Source: Coniochaeta sp. PMI_546 (taxonomy: Eukaryota; Ascomycota; Sordariomycetes; Coniochaetales; Coniochaetaceae). From it: a stretch of DNA of 64,000 bases. The notes below the pieces were generated by a model that did not search any database, had not been told where the DNA came from, and saw only the letters and a list, made by a program, of their open reading frames with translations. Shown here piece by piece: positions 11,517-22,091 of this stretch. The position numbers and the translations under genes were made by a program. How positions within the stretch are numbered: the first letter of the stretch is position 1; each line of letters opens with the position of its first letter. The stretch is from assembly GCA_021432605.1 (NCBI GenBank), contig MU271145.1:806001-870000 (forward strand), written 5' to 3'.

Positions 11517-13029
11517 TGTGGCGCTACGGGACTGGTCTTTAGCTAGGACTCTCGTGGACTTTGATTACTGCCTGCTCTGAAATGAGAATGAATTGAAGGT
11601 TGTTCTTCGTGAAGGATTGAGAAAAGATTGGGGTGCTTACTGTAACGTTAGTGGTATGATAGATATAGCTGATTTCCTTGATATATGACTTGGTCTCGGT
11701 CTGTCGGTGCCGGTTCGGCAGGCAGGAAGCACAGATATCGACACCAGATCGTCACTTATCCACGATAAATCCACCGGGCCGCAGTTACGGTGATAGGCAC
11801 GACGGCGAGAAAACTGCAGTGACATTTCGGAAGCACACCTACCACGACTTCTGACCAGAATATGGTGTCGCTCTGGATATCAGTCTGCCTCGAGACATGG
11901 TCCTTTCTCGATACAGACCATGCCTAACCGTGCCACATCAACCGCCACTATATCTGGCTTATACGAACTCCCAGTCGTACTAAGCTGTCAAGTCTCTCAA
12001 TGTTGACTTCCTTATAGATCGCCGCGAAATCTTACCATCATAGTACTAGACAAACACCCTCCCCCCCTACTCCTTGAAAGCTGATGCTCCGCGACTTTAT
12101 TTCACGCGTCTAAAACCCACTGCTTTCCAGGACCTATATCAGGTTCTTCTTCAATCGTGACTGGAGGCCATGCGAGCTAGTTGATGCTGTACGCCATTCG
12201 GCTAAGCTCTCTTCCCAAATGCTGGCTTTGCTCTCACTGTTGGGCTCGCCATTGAGTAGGATGCCAGTCACAAAGTGGCTGGTGAATAAATGGATCCTGC
12301 ACTTATCCCATCCCTCTTGAATTGTCGACGTGGGTTCTGTGCGTTTCTTGCACTCCTTTTTGCCAGTAGCAAGCGTGCATTGCGCGAGAAATTTCCACTT
12401 CAGCTTCATGGCCGTCATATTCTGTTGGAAACCAGGAGATGATAACGAGGGTTAGGGTTACCTGCGGCAACACCCCCTGTAGTTGTGCAGTCAATAACTT
12501 GAAGCACGGACAATGGTAGCGTCGAAATCAACATGGCTAATCGGTGTCATACAGCAGATTGGAGCATCAACCAGCTGATGTTGTAGGTGACTCCAGGATC
12601 GGCTTACCAGGTATCCGAAAGTGCCAACATCCAATCTTTACGACATACAGGCTCGTTATGCTCGACTCTTCTCGCAAGGACATCAGGGGCACAAGGTGCT
12701 AGTGACAGCAACTCGTGCATGTACTGAAGGAGGAGAAGACACAATCTAGGGCGAAGACCCAACCTTATCTCGCTACACGAAAGGCGTCGTGAGTTTGCTC
12801 CTGTATCGGGGAGAGTTACAAGCACTGTGGACCATTATAAGGTGTTGAGCATTTTGTTGTTCCCCGTGAGTATTTGCTCAGGCTCCGGGCCTCACCTCCC
12901 ACCGGCCCCTTATCCCCAAACCTCTCAACGCAACAAATATATAAGATCATATTGTCTCTAACTACTGACTTTGGGACTAATTTAAGTGGTATTCGCGTAG
13001 ACTCGTCATTGCGCAATTCATCCGTTGAA
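11517..13029. other. Intergenic region, PEBP-like gene to sterol isomerase gene
   Basis: About 1.5 kb with no firmly supported gene. It contains a weak minus-strand frame at 12134-12418 (listed separately), a short telomere-like run AGGGTTAGGGTTA at 12448-12460, and a TATA-like AATATATAAG at 12936-12945, some 90 bp before the sterol isomerase ATG. Confidence 0.4.
12134..12418 (-). CDS. Doubtful 94-codon frame, unknown
   Basis: This open frame on the minus strand begins at an ATG and is rich in tryptophan, lysine and histidine (WDKCRIHLFTSHF, IWEESLAEWR). The composition looks somewhat protein-like. Possible intron signals lie upstream on the same strand, with a donor after GCCGCAG near 12460 and an acceptor CAACAG near 12423. 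I do not recognise a family. It could be a degraded gene, the last exon of a short orphan gene, or chance. Confidence 0.15.
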   Translation of the reverse strand: MTAMKLKWKFLAQCTLATGKKECKKRTEPTSTIQEGWDKCRIHLFTSHFVTGILLNGEPNSESKASIWEESLAEWRTASTSSHGLQSRLKKNLI

Positions 13030-13968
13030 ATGTCACAGGCCGTCGACACCAGCCACCCCTACTTCCCACAGGATGCCTCGATCCCGAATTACATACCTAA
13101 CACGGCCTCGCTGGAAGTCATTCTGCGTGATTTTGGGACTTTGATTGTTGTGATCGTCACTTCCGCTTTAAATCTGGCCAAATATCTTGAGCCTGACCTT
13201 CATACAAACGAGCTGGCAGCCATTGCCTGGTTCCTAATCTGTAAGTCCGACGCAGCTCGAGCAACACATGTGTGCTCACAAACGTGGCCTGCTTTGTCTA
13301 GGCTTCTTCCTCCACGCCTTCTTCGAAGGATACTTTGTGCTGTATCATGACTCGCTTGCTGCATCACAAAGCTTGTTCGCTCAGCTATGGAAGGAATATG
13401 CTCTGTCCGACTCGAGGTACATGACCTCGGATCCTTTCATGTTATGTATCGAGTCTCTCACGGTGGTAAGCTAGTCACAAACCTGCAGACCTCGAGTCGA
13501 AGCCCTTCAAGACCATGCTGATGAACAGTAGCTGCTATGGGCTCCCCTCTGCTTTGCGATTGTCATGTGCACCATTCGCAGGCATAAGATGCGGCATCCC
13601 CTTCAGATCATCATGTGCGTGGGGCATCTGTTCGGAGTCGCCTTGTACTATGGTACCTGCTTCTTCGAGTACCGCTACAAGGGTATCTCCCACAGTCGAC
13701 CCGAGTTTCTGTACTTCTGGGTCTACTACCTGGGTCTAAACGCCGCGTGGGTTATCCTGCCAGCCTGTGAGTGCCCATCTTCGTGTCTGACTCGATGTCA
13801 ATTGGTCTAACGCGATCATTGGCAGTGTATCTATTCAACAGTGTTCGGAGCGTTGGCTTCGCCATGGGGCAACTGGCTTCACCGAGTTCAATCACTCGAA
13901 CTTCGCTCACACCGCGGATGGAAGTTCTACTGTCGCATGAGGCCGTTGAGGAACCCAAGGAATTATGA
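13030..13968 (+). CDS. EBP-type sterol delta8-delta7 isomerase (EXPERA domain)
   Basis: Four exons (13030-13240, 13302-13465, 13532-13766, 13826-13968) encode a 250-aa multi-pass membrane protein. It closely resembles emopamil-binding protein, the animal and plant 3-beta-hydroxysteroid-delta8,delta7-isomerase of the endoplasmic reticulum. The catalytic set is present: H75 and E79 in LHAFFEGYFV, E121 and T124 in IESLTVLLW, and N195 and W198 in LNAAWVILP. These match the human order H76/E80/E122/T125/N193/W196. QLWKEYALSDSRY is also EBP-like. The start at 13030 was chosen because the open frame upstream lacks similarity. Most fungi isomerise sterols with the unrelated Erg2, so this may be a second activity or act on another terpenoid. 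Family confidence is high; substrate is inferred. Confidence 0.88.
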
Positions 13969-14886
13969 ATGAACATAAATAGCGCTCGAGCGCGATATAA
14001 ATAGCCTAGAACGTAGGCTTGTTCAAGAGGGCATGTTCGTTAAGCAGCCTAGAGTCTGGAGTACCATGACGGGCTGTACGACCTGTGCAGAGAGCTCAAA
14101 AGCATCATGCGGCCAGAAATTGTGCAAAAGGCGGGAGACATCTGAAAAGGTTCTTTTTTGGCACAGATTACCTAGATATACATGGACCAAGGCAAGAGTT
14201 CTGATCTGGAACAGGCGGGACTACCTAGACAGGAGAGAAACAACCTGGGAGACGTGGTGCCCTTAAGCGTGGATTGCCAGCCGGAGGTACCTAGAGAAGA
14301 TGAATGCCGAAGAAAACTTGCTCGACACGCAAGTGTGATTGTGTCCGGCACGTCTGTGAATTCCTCACTACAAGTCAGGTCAGAAGCACAGTAATGCTGC
14401 CATTGAGGTCGTCTCGATGACGGACCGAGGCCCGTATGTGGGGACTTACCGTAGCGGGCATGATCCGTGCGCCAGGCTTGCGTCGTCATGGCCCGGGCTG
14501 CTGCTTTGGCCAGCAGCAACGACCCACCCCTCCAGACGCCGATAACCTTCAAGCTCCAGTCAGCTTCAACGTCACGTCCTCCTAAACACCTTAATGATCA
14601 CACCAACCAACCTTGTCGATACCACGACTGCGAGACTCCCAGCATTTATACAGCATAAGATGGAGTAGCTTCATCTCTACTATAGTGAATAAATTCTGCC
14701 CTTGGCCGATATCAGGCTGCAGACCCCGAGCGCTGCCGTTGCGCCCCTCCCCCGCCTCGACTTGTCGTGCTGCTCGTCCACAGATTCACCATTAGGGTTG
14801 CTATCAAGCTCACCCAGTCCAAGTTCAGAGTCACTGCGGCCCGAACAAGAGTCACTTAGACTTTTGGTCAGATTTCACTTGCAACC
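13969..14886. other. Intergenic region before SNX41
   Basis: About 0.9 kb holding the 3' flank of the sterol isomerase gene and the promoter and leader of SNX41. Open frames on both strands between 14030 and 14800 show no domain. I see nothing else. Confidence 0.4.
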
Positions 14887-17095
14887 ATGTGGAACGATGA
14901 GGACAACAACCCTTACGGCGGAAGCTTTGATCGCCGGGACTCATTCGCTTCGTCCACAGCACAAGCTACATCTCCCCGTGAGTGTGCCTCTTGCTCTGCG
15001 TTTCACTGTCCTTTATATTAGTCCTTTTGCGTTCATTCGCGATCTGCATCTCTGCCCTTGCGACCGGAAACATGGACGACTCCGCAATGATGCAAACAGT
15101 AGAACTCGGGCACTCGGATGATGATTCTGACTGGGAGAAACTAGACTACGATGTACCCGCCACGCCTTCCTCTACCAGCGAAGAGGCCCCGCCTCTGCCC
15201 AGTCTTGCTAAGGGGTCCAGTGATGCAGAGAGCGACGAGGAAGCCGAAGCCCATGCTCATGGCGAGCTCGTGCCGCGGAGGAAGCCCGGTGGATATGATA
15301 GTCGCATCGAGCAGATGCTATACGAGAACCCAGAGCTGCCGATCCTGATCACGGATGCCGGAAAGAGCCAAGAGAGCGGCGGTAGATACATTGTCTACAC
15401 GATCAAGACGGCTGTAAGGTCCACTAAACCTTGACTTTCGGCAACGTCTTACTGACTACTCATAGGAACTTGTCGTCCGTCGACGCTACTCCGAGTTTGC
15501 GTCATTACGGGATGCTCTCACCCGCCTTCACCCGACCCTCATCATTCCGCCAATACCGGAGAAGCATACAATGGCCGATTATGCTGCGAACCCGACCAAC
15601 GCAAAACAGGACCAGCAGATCATCGACTTGCGGAAGCGCATGTTGGCTGTCTTCCTGAACAGGTGTCGCAGGATGGAGCAGGTTAGAACGGACGGCGTAT
15701 GGTGGAGGTTTCTCGATCCGAACTCCAGCTGGGTAGGCAAACAACTTGGTAATCACCGCATGACACCTACTAATGGTATAACAGAATGAAGTCTTGCATT
15801 CACACCCGGTCGCTTCGATACCGAAGTCTATCCTCAAGGCACCTCCACTGGACCCTTCTAATCCGACACCTGCGCACAGCTACCTCCCAGTACCTGCGAA
15901 CTCGGCCAAACTGAAGACACCAGCCACTGTGGCACCACATACCGGGTATGAGACTCAAGGGAGCGGCGGACCGCAGGCGCTCAGCAGGTTCCCTCCAGAA
16001 GGAAGTTCTCTAAGCGAACAAGAACTAGATCCTTATTTCTCCGCCTACGAGGCATCGATCAAGGAGCTTGAGGCGCTTCTCACAGGACCCATGGAGAAGG
16101 TCAATCGAAGGACACTCAGCCACCTGTCATCACTGGCTACTGATCTCTCAGAACTTGGGGCAAGATACAACGCTTTCGCACTCTCTGAGCAAGCGCCGTC
16201 TCTGGCCCCTGCGATCGAACGGGTCGGCCAGGCAGCGGACTCGTCCTACATAGCCACAGAGGAGCTGTCTGCCTCGCTTGGAGCCAGCTTCGCCGAGCCT
16301 ATGCGTGAGAATGCGCAATTTGCTGGTGTCGTGCGTAGCGTGCTTCGATATCGGGTGTTGAAGCGCGTGCAGCAGGAGATGACGACCGAAGAGCTGAACA
16401 AGAAAAGAGCACTCTTGGAGTCACTTGAGCGGAGTGAGGCCGAGGCTCGGCGCATCGATCAGTATCTCAGCGGCAGCCAACAACTACCCGCACCCCGCAG
16501 GTCGGCTAGTGTCAAAGAACCTGCATCGTCACACCAGCACCGCCGAGAAGGCAGCGCAGAAGATACGGCATCCATCGACTCCGACTTCCCTCCAACCCAC
16601 GGAGACCTCTCGTCGGCACCGTCCGCTAAGATCGGGGCGCCGGAGCGATCGAATTCATCTGGCGGTCATAAGAAAGCCGCTAGTGGAAATTCTATCACCA
16701 ACAAGATCTTTGGACCCATCCGTCACGCCGTCCAGGGAGTGGTTGACGTCGATCCGGAGAGGACGCGGAGAGACCTGATCGGGAAGACGAGGGAGTCCAT
16801 CACACAGCTGGAGCAGGCGCAGGTAGCGGCGGCGCAGGACGTCAAGGATGCTAGCGCGAGTGTACTGAAGGACCTGAGGCGGTTTCAGAGGGAGAAGGAG
16901 GATGATCTGAAGCGGTACATGGTATGTCCTGTCGATGTTTTTCTTCTTTTTCTTCTTCATTGATATGCAGTAGAATACTCACTGACGTCGTGACAGCTCG
17001 CCTACGCAAAAAGCCAGATCGAATGGGCGAAGAAGAACAAGGAGACGTGGGAAGAGGCCAAGGCCGAAGTGGACAAGATTGACGAGACATACTAG
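14887..17095 (+). CDS. SNX41: Sorting nexin SNX41 (PX-BAR, Snx41/Atg20 group)
   Basis: Five exons (14887-14977, 15103-15413, 15466-15732, 15785-16921, 16997-17095) encode 634 aa. The N-terminus MWNDEDNNPYGGSF is diagnostic of filamentous-fungal Snx41. A PX domain covers about residues 100-230 and includes RRRYSEF, the phosphatidylinositol 3-phosphate-binding motif, split from the preceding strand by intron 2. A proline/serine-rich linker is followed by a long helical BAR region (about 330-634) with a low-complexity basic loop. Family members act on endosomes with Snx4 in recycling of cargo such as v-SNAREs and in selective autophagy; in filamentous fungi Snx41 and Atg20 roles can be combined. 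The first intron (125 nt) is the longest and its acceptor (ACAGTAG) fits phase and frame. Confidence 0.9.
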
Positions 17096-17134
17096 AAGGC
17101 TGGACCGGCTGGAGCCACTCGAGAGGGGCGTAGG

Positions 17135-17362
17135 ATGGCAAAGTCGAAACAGAAGGTCAAGCCCCAGCCCAGACGGTTGGAAACCTGGACTGTGGTGCAA
17201 GTCGCAGAGTCCCGCCATGACCCAGCCTCCGCTGGCCCAGATGATTCCGGCTGGGAGGAGGTGAAGAAGGATGATGGACAGGCCGACGACGAGGATCTGG
17301 AGGACGCGGTGTCAAACGAGTTCATGGATTGTTATTGGCCGGGCGACGAATGGAATTGTTGA
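17135..17362 (+). CDS. Doubtful 75-aa acidic small protein
   Basis: An ATG-initiated frame 39 nt behind the SNX41 stop on the same strand. It begins with a lysine-rich stretch (MAKSKQKVKPQPRR) and continues acidic and tryptophan-rich (DDSGWEEVKKDDGQADDEDL, ending CYWPGDEWNC). Composition looks more protein-like than random and it has no intron signals. I recognise no family. The tight spacing means it would lie in the SNX41 3' untranslated region or have its own promoter inside SNX41. It may be a real small protein, the end of a decayed gene, or chance. Confidence 0.3.
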   Translation: MAKSKQKVKPQPRRLETWTVVQVAESRHDPASAGPDDSGWEEVKKDDGQADDEDLEDAVSNEFMDCYWPGDEWNC

Positions 17363-18244
17363 TGCGGCGCAAGGCGTTGTTAGTGAAAGCCTTGCAGTTG
17401 TTTCGAGGCTGTAAGTGTATGAGCGGATAGACGACCCACGCAGGAGCATGTTGGTGGTCTCATTGGTAGCAGGTAGCCTTACATCAAGCTTGCCACAGCG
17501 AGAGGTCGTTTGGGCCCATCCGAATAGATTTGGTAATTATCAATGGACACTCTGCACGGGGGTTCGGGGCTACAGGTCGGGTTCAGTATTCCAGTAGAGC
17601 TGGTCCATTTGAGCATAGCTGCCCGCATGATTTCCGAGAGTCATTAAAGCTTTAAAAGGGGAAGCAGGAGGGTACTCTAGAGCAGAGATATGTAACAGAT
17701 TGACCATACATCGTACATGAAGCTACACAGTAAGCAAATAAACCAGGCTTCCTGCGGCTGGAACTTGGCCCTTACCCACTGCTGGTAGACTCTATGTGGT
17801 TCATACAACCATAGATGAGGCAGCTTGAGCAGTCGAGCCTCCAGACATCTGAAGAAATTGCTTCTACACAACCTTACATACATGAGAGATGCATAGAATT
17901 TTATGTCTTGCTGTGGAACTAAAGCCATGCTTGGACGGTGTTACTATATACACAAGCACCCGGTTCGACAATGGTTTGACAGTTTACAATGAGCTGTGCG
18001 AAGGCACTGCAGCCTGCAGCCCGTGCGATGGTAAAAAGCCCCACATAGTCATATGCTGTACTACCTATGTACCTACACCTAGTAAACACAGTAAGCCACC
18101 AGTATGGCAGAACGGGGGACTGTGGTAGGCTACCTTGGCAGCTTGGGTATCATGCTTAACCAAGGATAGTCTAGACCAATCGCCTTAGCGACTTCCAATC
18201 ACATAGTGCATTACACGTAGTATGTCGATGGCTCAAGCCAAAAG
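17363..18244. other. Intergenic region, SNX41 to GT90 A
   Basis: About 0.9 kb, somewhat AT-rich, with only short unsupported frames. It should contain the promoter of the downstream glycosyltransferase. Nothing else is seen. Confidence 0.4.
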
Positions 18245-20095
18245 ATGGTATCAATTGGCAGTTTGACACAGGGAACGCGCTTCTATCGGCTGGCTGCCGG
18301 ATTCTACGTCGTGCTGCTTGTGACCACGGGCCTGCTTATATACTTCGACACCTTGAATCTCGAGGTCGTAAGGCTCGTGTACAATCACTATACCCAGCCT
18401 TCAACAGCAGACGACTATTCCTCTCTGCTCGGACCCTTCCGCTCAAGATGGCATCCCATCGATCATCTCATAGCGGAGGCGAACACGACCTTCAACACCC
18501 TCCTGCTGTCCAGCTCGACTAGCCTGGGCGACGCTGCGGCACGCTACCGCTCGCGACGGGGCCGACACCCCCCACCAGGCTTCGATCAGTGGTTCCGATA
18601 TGCGCAGAACCACAGCGCCGTCATCGTCGAGGAGTTCTTTGACCGCATCGAGCACGATATCCGACCCTTCTGGGCGCTCAACGCGACTGTCCTGGCCACG
18701 CGCGCCGCCGCCTGGCACCATCGCGTGCGCGTGCGCAATGGCAATACAACTATGGAGGGCGACGTCACAGGCAGGGTGCCCTGGTTGGAACTGTGGGGCA
18801 ACCTAGTGATGGAGGCTGGAGAGTGGCTGCCCGACCTGGACATGCCCATCAACTATATGGACGAACCCCGGCTACTCGTGCCATTCGAGGCCGTGGCCCA
18901 GCTGGTGAAAGAAGCAGACCGGAAGAGGCGCATCACGCCGCTCAACGAGACAAAGACGGGGTACAGCGGGCCAGTCAGAGCCGACGCAAACGGTTCCAAG
19001 CCATACGAGCCGGAGTGGTTTCATGCCCCAACCAGGTACTGGGACTACACCCGGCAAGCGTGCCCTCCGGACTCGCCCGCCCAGAACTTCTCCGCCATCG
19101 TCGACTTCTCCGCACCTCTGCCCTTCCCGGCTGAGCCCTGGCGGCCGCCGTACTCGCAAGACGGCTACGTCCGCAATTTCACGGCCGCCTCGGACCCGTG
19201 CCTGCAGCCGCACCTGCGCGGCCTGCACGGCACCTTCATCCATCCCCTCAGCATGTCGACGGCGATGGAGCTGATACCGCTCTTCGGGGGCAGCAAGCTG
19301 CCGGTCAACAACGAGATCCTGATCCCGGCAGCCATGTACCTCCCGACGGACGAGTTCTACTACGGCGGCGACGACCACGGCCCGCCGTGGGCCAACAAGT
19401 CCGACGTCGTCATCTGGCGCGGCGCAGCGTCCGGTGGCCGCGTCACGCCCGACAACTGGCGCGGTCTCCAGCGGCACCGCCTCGTCGAGATGCTCAACGG
19501 CACGACGGTCGCGGCCGCCGAGAAGAACGGCACCGCGCCGCCGACCTTCGACCTGCCGCCGCTGGCCGCGTACGACTTCCCGCGCCGCCGGGAGGGCCGG
19601 ATAGGCGAGTGGCTTGCGCAGAAGGCAGACGTGGGCTTCAACAACCTCCTCTGCTACGACGACTGCGGCCACGTGACGCCGTACTTCCGAGAAGTGGAGG
19701 GGATGCCGATGAAGGAGCAGTTCAGGTTCAAGTTCGCGCCCGACGTGGACGGGAACAGCTTCAGTGGGCGGTTCAGGGGGTTGCTGCTCTCGACGTCGAT
19801 GCCGCTCAAGGCGACCATCTACGCCGAGTGGCACGACGACCGGCTCAGGCCTTGGCTGCACTTTGCGCCGATGGACAACACGTACAGAGATCTGTATGGA
19901 CTGTTGGATTATTTCACCAGAGACAAGAAGGGCGATGCGGCGGCCAAGTTCATCGCTGAGACGGGACAGAGCTGGGCGGCCAAGGTGCTCAGAAGGGAAG
20001 ATATGCTGCTGTATGTCTGGAGGGTGTTGCTGGAGTTTGCAAGGGTTTGCGACGAGGAGAGGGAGGTCCTCGGGTTTGTGGATGATTTAATGTAA
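18245..20095 (+). CDS. GT90 (CAP10-like) glycosyltransferase A, type II membrane protein
   Basis: Single-exon gene of 616 aa. A short cytosolic tail is followed by one hydrophobic segment at about residues 13-33, as in a Golgi type II enzyme. The C-terminal half carries features of the CAP10/DUF821 family: WRGAASGGRV, the acidic FKFAPDVDGNSFSGRF stretch, a YAEWHDDRLRPWLHF segment, and the tail LLLEFARVCDEEREVLGF. CAP10 relatives include cryptococcal xylosyltransferases for capsule and glycolipids. The sugar donor is inferred to be UDP-xylose or similar; acceptor unknown. The coding sequence is very GC-rich at third positions, which creates long shadow frames on the other strand. A second family member lies 9 kb downstream. 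Confidence 0.85.
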   Translation: MVSIGSLTQGTRFYRLAAGFYVVLLVTTGLLIYFDTLNLEVVRLVYNHYTQPSTADDYSSLLGPFRSRWHPIDHLIAEANTTFNTLLLSSSTSLGDAAARYRSRRGRHPPPGFDQWFRYAQNHSAVIVEEFFDRIEHDIRPFWALNATVLATRAAAWHHRVRVRNGNTTMEGDVTGRVPWLELWGNLVMEAGEWLPDLDMPINYMDEPRLLVPFEAVAQLVKEADRKRRITPLNETKTGYSGPVRADANGSKPYEPEWFHAPTRYWDYTRQACPPDSPAQNFSAIVDFSAPLPFPAEPWRPPYSQDGYVRNFTAASDPCLQPHLRGLHGTFIHPLSMSTAMELIPLFGGSKLPVNNEILIPAAMYLPTDEFYYGGDDHGPPWANKSDVVIWRGAASGGRVTPDNWRGLQRHRLVEMLNGTTVAAAEKNGTAPPTFDLPPLAAYDFPRRREGRIGEWLAQKADVGFNNLLCYDDCGHVTPYFREVEGMPMKEQFRFKFAPDVDGNSFSGRFRGLLLSTSMPLKATIYAEWHDDRLRPWLHFAPMDNTYRDLYGLLDYFTRDKKGDAAAKFIAETGQSWAAKVLRREDMLLYVWRVLLEFARVCDEEREVLGFVDDLM

Positions 20096-20834
20096 AGGAG
20101 AAGCACATTGTACGGATCCTGGGTAAGGTAATCATTTGGGTTTTGGGTAGGCGTTTGAGGATTCTGGCTCAAAAGGATTTTGAGTTTAAGGGACACATGG
20201 GCTTCAAAATGGACTTGGGATAGAATGTTGGTTGGACAGTGTAATGTAATCGTTTTGTGATGCCAGAACCGAGTTAGTGGAGGGACAAAGTGCATCTTCG
20301 AGGCGCGTGGCAACAGAACTGGCAGCTTAATCAAGTGTATGGATACATGGGTATCTACTACGTGTACTCCTTCAATCGAGATTTGGTATTTCATCATGTG
20401 GTACACTGACGACAGTGGTTTGAGCTCGAAAGAGGACGGGAGGTGTTTGATCTTGACTTACAAGGAATCCATAATCATACATGTAATGTATCGACAACTT
20501 ATCCCACAAATTTAGCGTGTCGTCCACTAGCAGGGAAGTAGGTATGTACAGTACCTATTCAGGCTATTCATGTCCCCGCTGAAAATATACCTTGCCTTAG
20601 ACCTACCATTAGGTGCAAGGTACAGTACCTTAGGTGCATATACACATACTATGTACACAACCTTACCTCAGTTTGGTTCGACCGCATCGCGCATCCTTTT
20701 GTTCAATTCCCCATCCTTGCTTCTGCCTCTTCTTTTCCCGATGCCATACCATAACGTCGACCTCATACTTGTCAGGATACAGCTCAGTTTACTCTATTAA
20801 AATAACCAACGAGGCAATCATTCGAGCGGCCACC
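20096..20834. other. Intergenic region before the capping enzyme gene
   Basis: About 0.74 kb. It holds one copy of the TACCTTAGGT-type palindrome at 20626-20637, pyrimidine-rich stretches at 20690-20760, and a CCACC preceding the ATG at 20835. No gene is supported. Confidence 0.4.
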
Positions 20835-22091
20835 ATGGCCGAACCAGAACCGAGACTGCTGGAACCGCTCCAGTCGATCGATGAGCCAGGCATCTTAGCC
20901 AACGAGAAGATCACCAGAACCCTAAGCTCAGAGGTAGCTGAACTTCTAGGAAGAGGAAATAATCGCGGCTTCCCGGGTGCTCAACCAGTCAGCTTTGTGC
21001 GAAGACACCTTGAAGAATTACGACAGCAAGAGTAGGTTTACCCTCTCCCATGATTGCCGTTCTCCACGAATGCTGCGACGAGGTGCTAACCTACGCTATG
21101 TAGCTATTATGTTTGCGAAAAATCCGATGGCATCCGCTATCTGCTATACCTGACCCATGACGAACAAGGCGGAGAATCGCATTACCTGATCGACCGCAAG
21201 AACAACTACTGGTGGATCCCAACCGGCCGTCTGCACTTTCCCCTGGCACATAATCCGGACGGATTCCACGTCAACACCTTGATAGACGGCGAGCTGGTAA
21301 TGGACGACCTGGGCGGTGGTCATAGAGAACCGCGCTTCCTTGTATTTGACTGCCTCGTACTCGACGGCAAGGCCGATCTGCGGTCCAGGCCGCTCGACAA
21401 ACGGCTCGGATACTTCCAGGAGCACATCATGAAGCCCTACAAGAAACTGTTTCGGCAATACCCCCACCAGATGGAGAGGCATGCCTTCAAGGTCGAAATG
21501 AAGCAAATGCAGTTCAGTTACGCCATTGAGACCATGTTTCGGGATATTCTTCCCAACCTGAAGCACGGCAACGATGGCCTGGTCTTCACCTGCAGAACTA
21601 CCGAGTATCACCACGGAACGGACGAACATATATTGAAGTGGAAGCCCGTTGAGGAGAACACAGTTGACTTCCGTCTGGCTCTCCACTTCCCCACGGTTGA
21701 GCCGGACGAGGTTGACATCGCCGAGGGGATCACCGAACCTTACGTGGACTACGATTCCGTGCCCGACGCCGATTTGTTAGTCTTCCGCGGCAACGTGCGT
21801 GAGCCCTACCAGTTCTTTGCGAAGCTCTACATGACCGAAGATGAATGGGAGACGCTCAAGAGCCTCGGAGACCCGATTGATAATCGCATCGTCGAATGCG
21901 GAATCGATTCTGAGGGACGCTGGCGGCTCCATCGCTTCCGTGACGACAAAAGCGAGGGTAACTACATTACTGTTGTTAACAGCGTCATGGAGAGTATCCA
22001 GCAAGCAGTTAGCAAGGAAGAGCTGCTCGCAGCGGCCAAGTCAATCAGAGAGCACCACAAGATCCGCAACTCGAAGCCTCAACAGAAGTAG
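20835..22091 (+). CDS. CEG1: mRNA capping enzyme, guanylyltransferase subunit
   Basis: Two exons (20835-21031, 21104-22091) encode 394 aa of the yeast Ceg1 type. This nuclear enzyme transfers GMP from GTP to the diphosphate end of nascent RNA polymerase II transcripts through a lysine-GMP intermediate. Motif I is EKSDGIRYL with the nucleotidyl-lysine at K72, directly after the intron junction. Other motifs are visible: LIDGELVMD (III), [11 protein letters not shown] (IIIa), NDGLVFTC (IV) and ILKWKP (V). The C-terminal OB-fold region ends [22 protein letters not shown]. Length fits fungal homologues, which lack a fused triphosphatase. The intron has donor GTAGGT, a GTGCTAAC branch and acceptor TATGTAG. 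Confidence 0.95.

Noticed and set aside
8283-17095. A secondary-metabolite cluster (regulator, PEBP, sterol isomerase)
   Set aside because: No backbone enzyme (PKS, NRPS, terpene cyclase), P450 or transporter lies in the interval, and SNX41 follows directly.
18872-19861. 329-codon open frame on the minus strand inside GT90 A
   Set aside because: It is a shadow of the GC-rich third positions of the glycosyltransferase; composition is Arg/Glu/Val-rich without domains and it lacks splice or start context.
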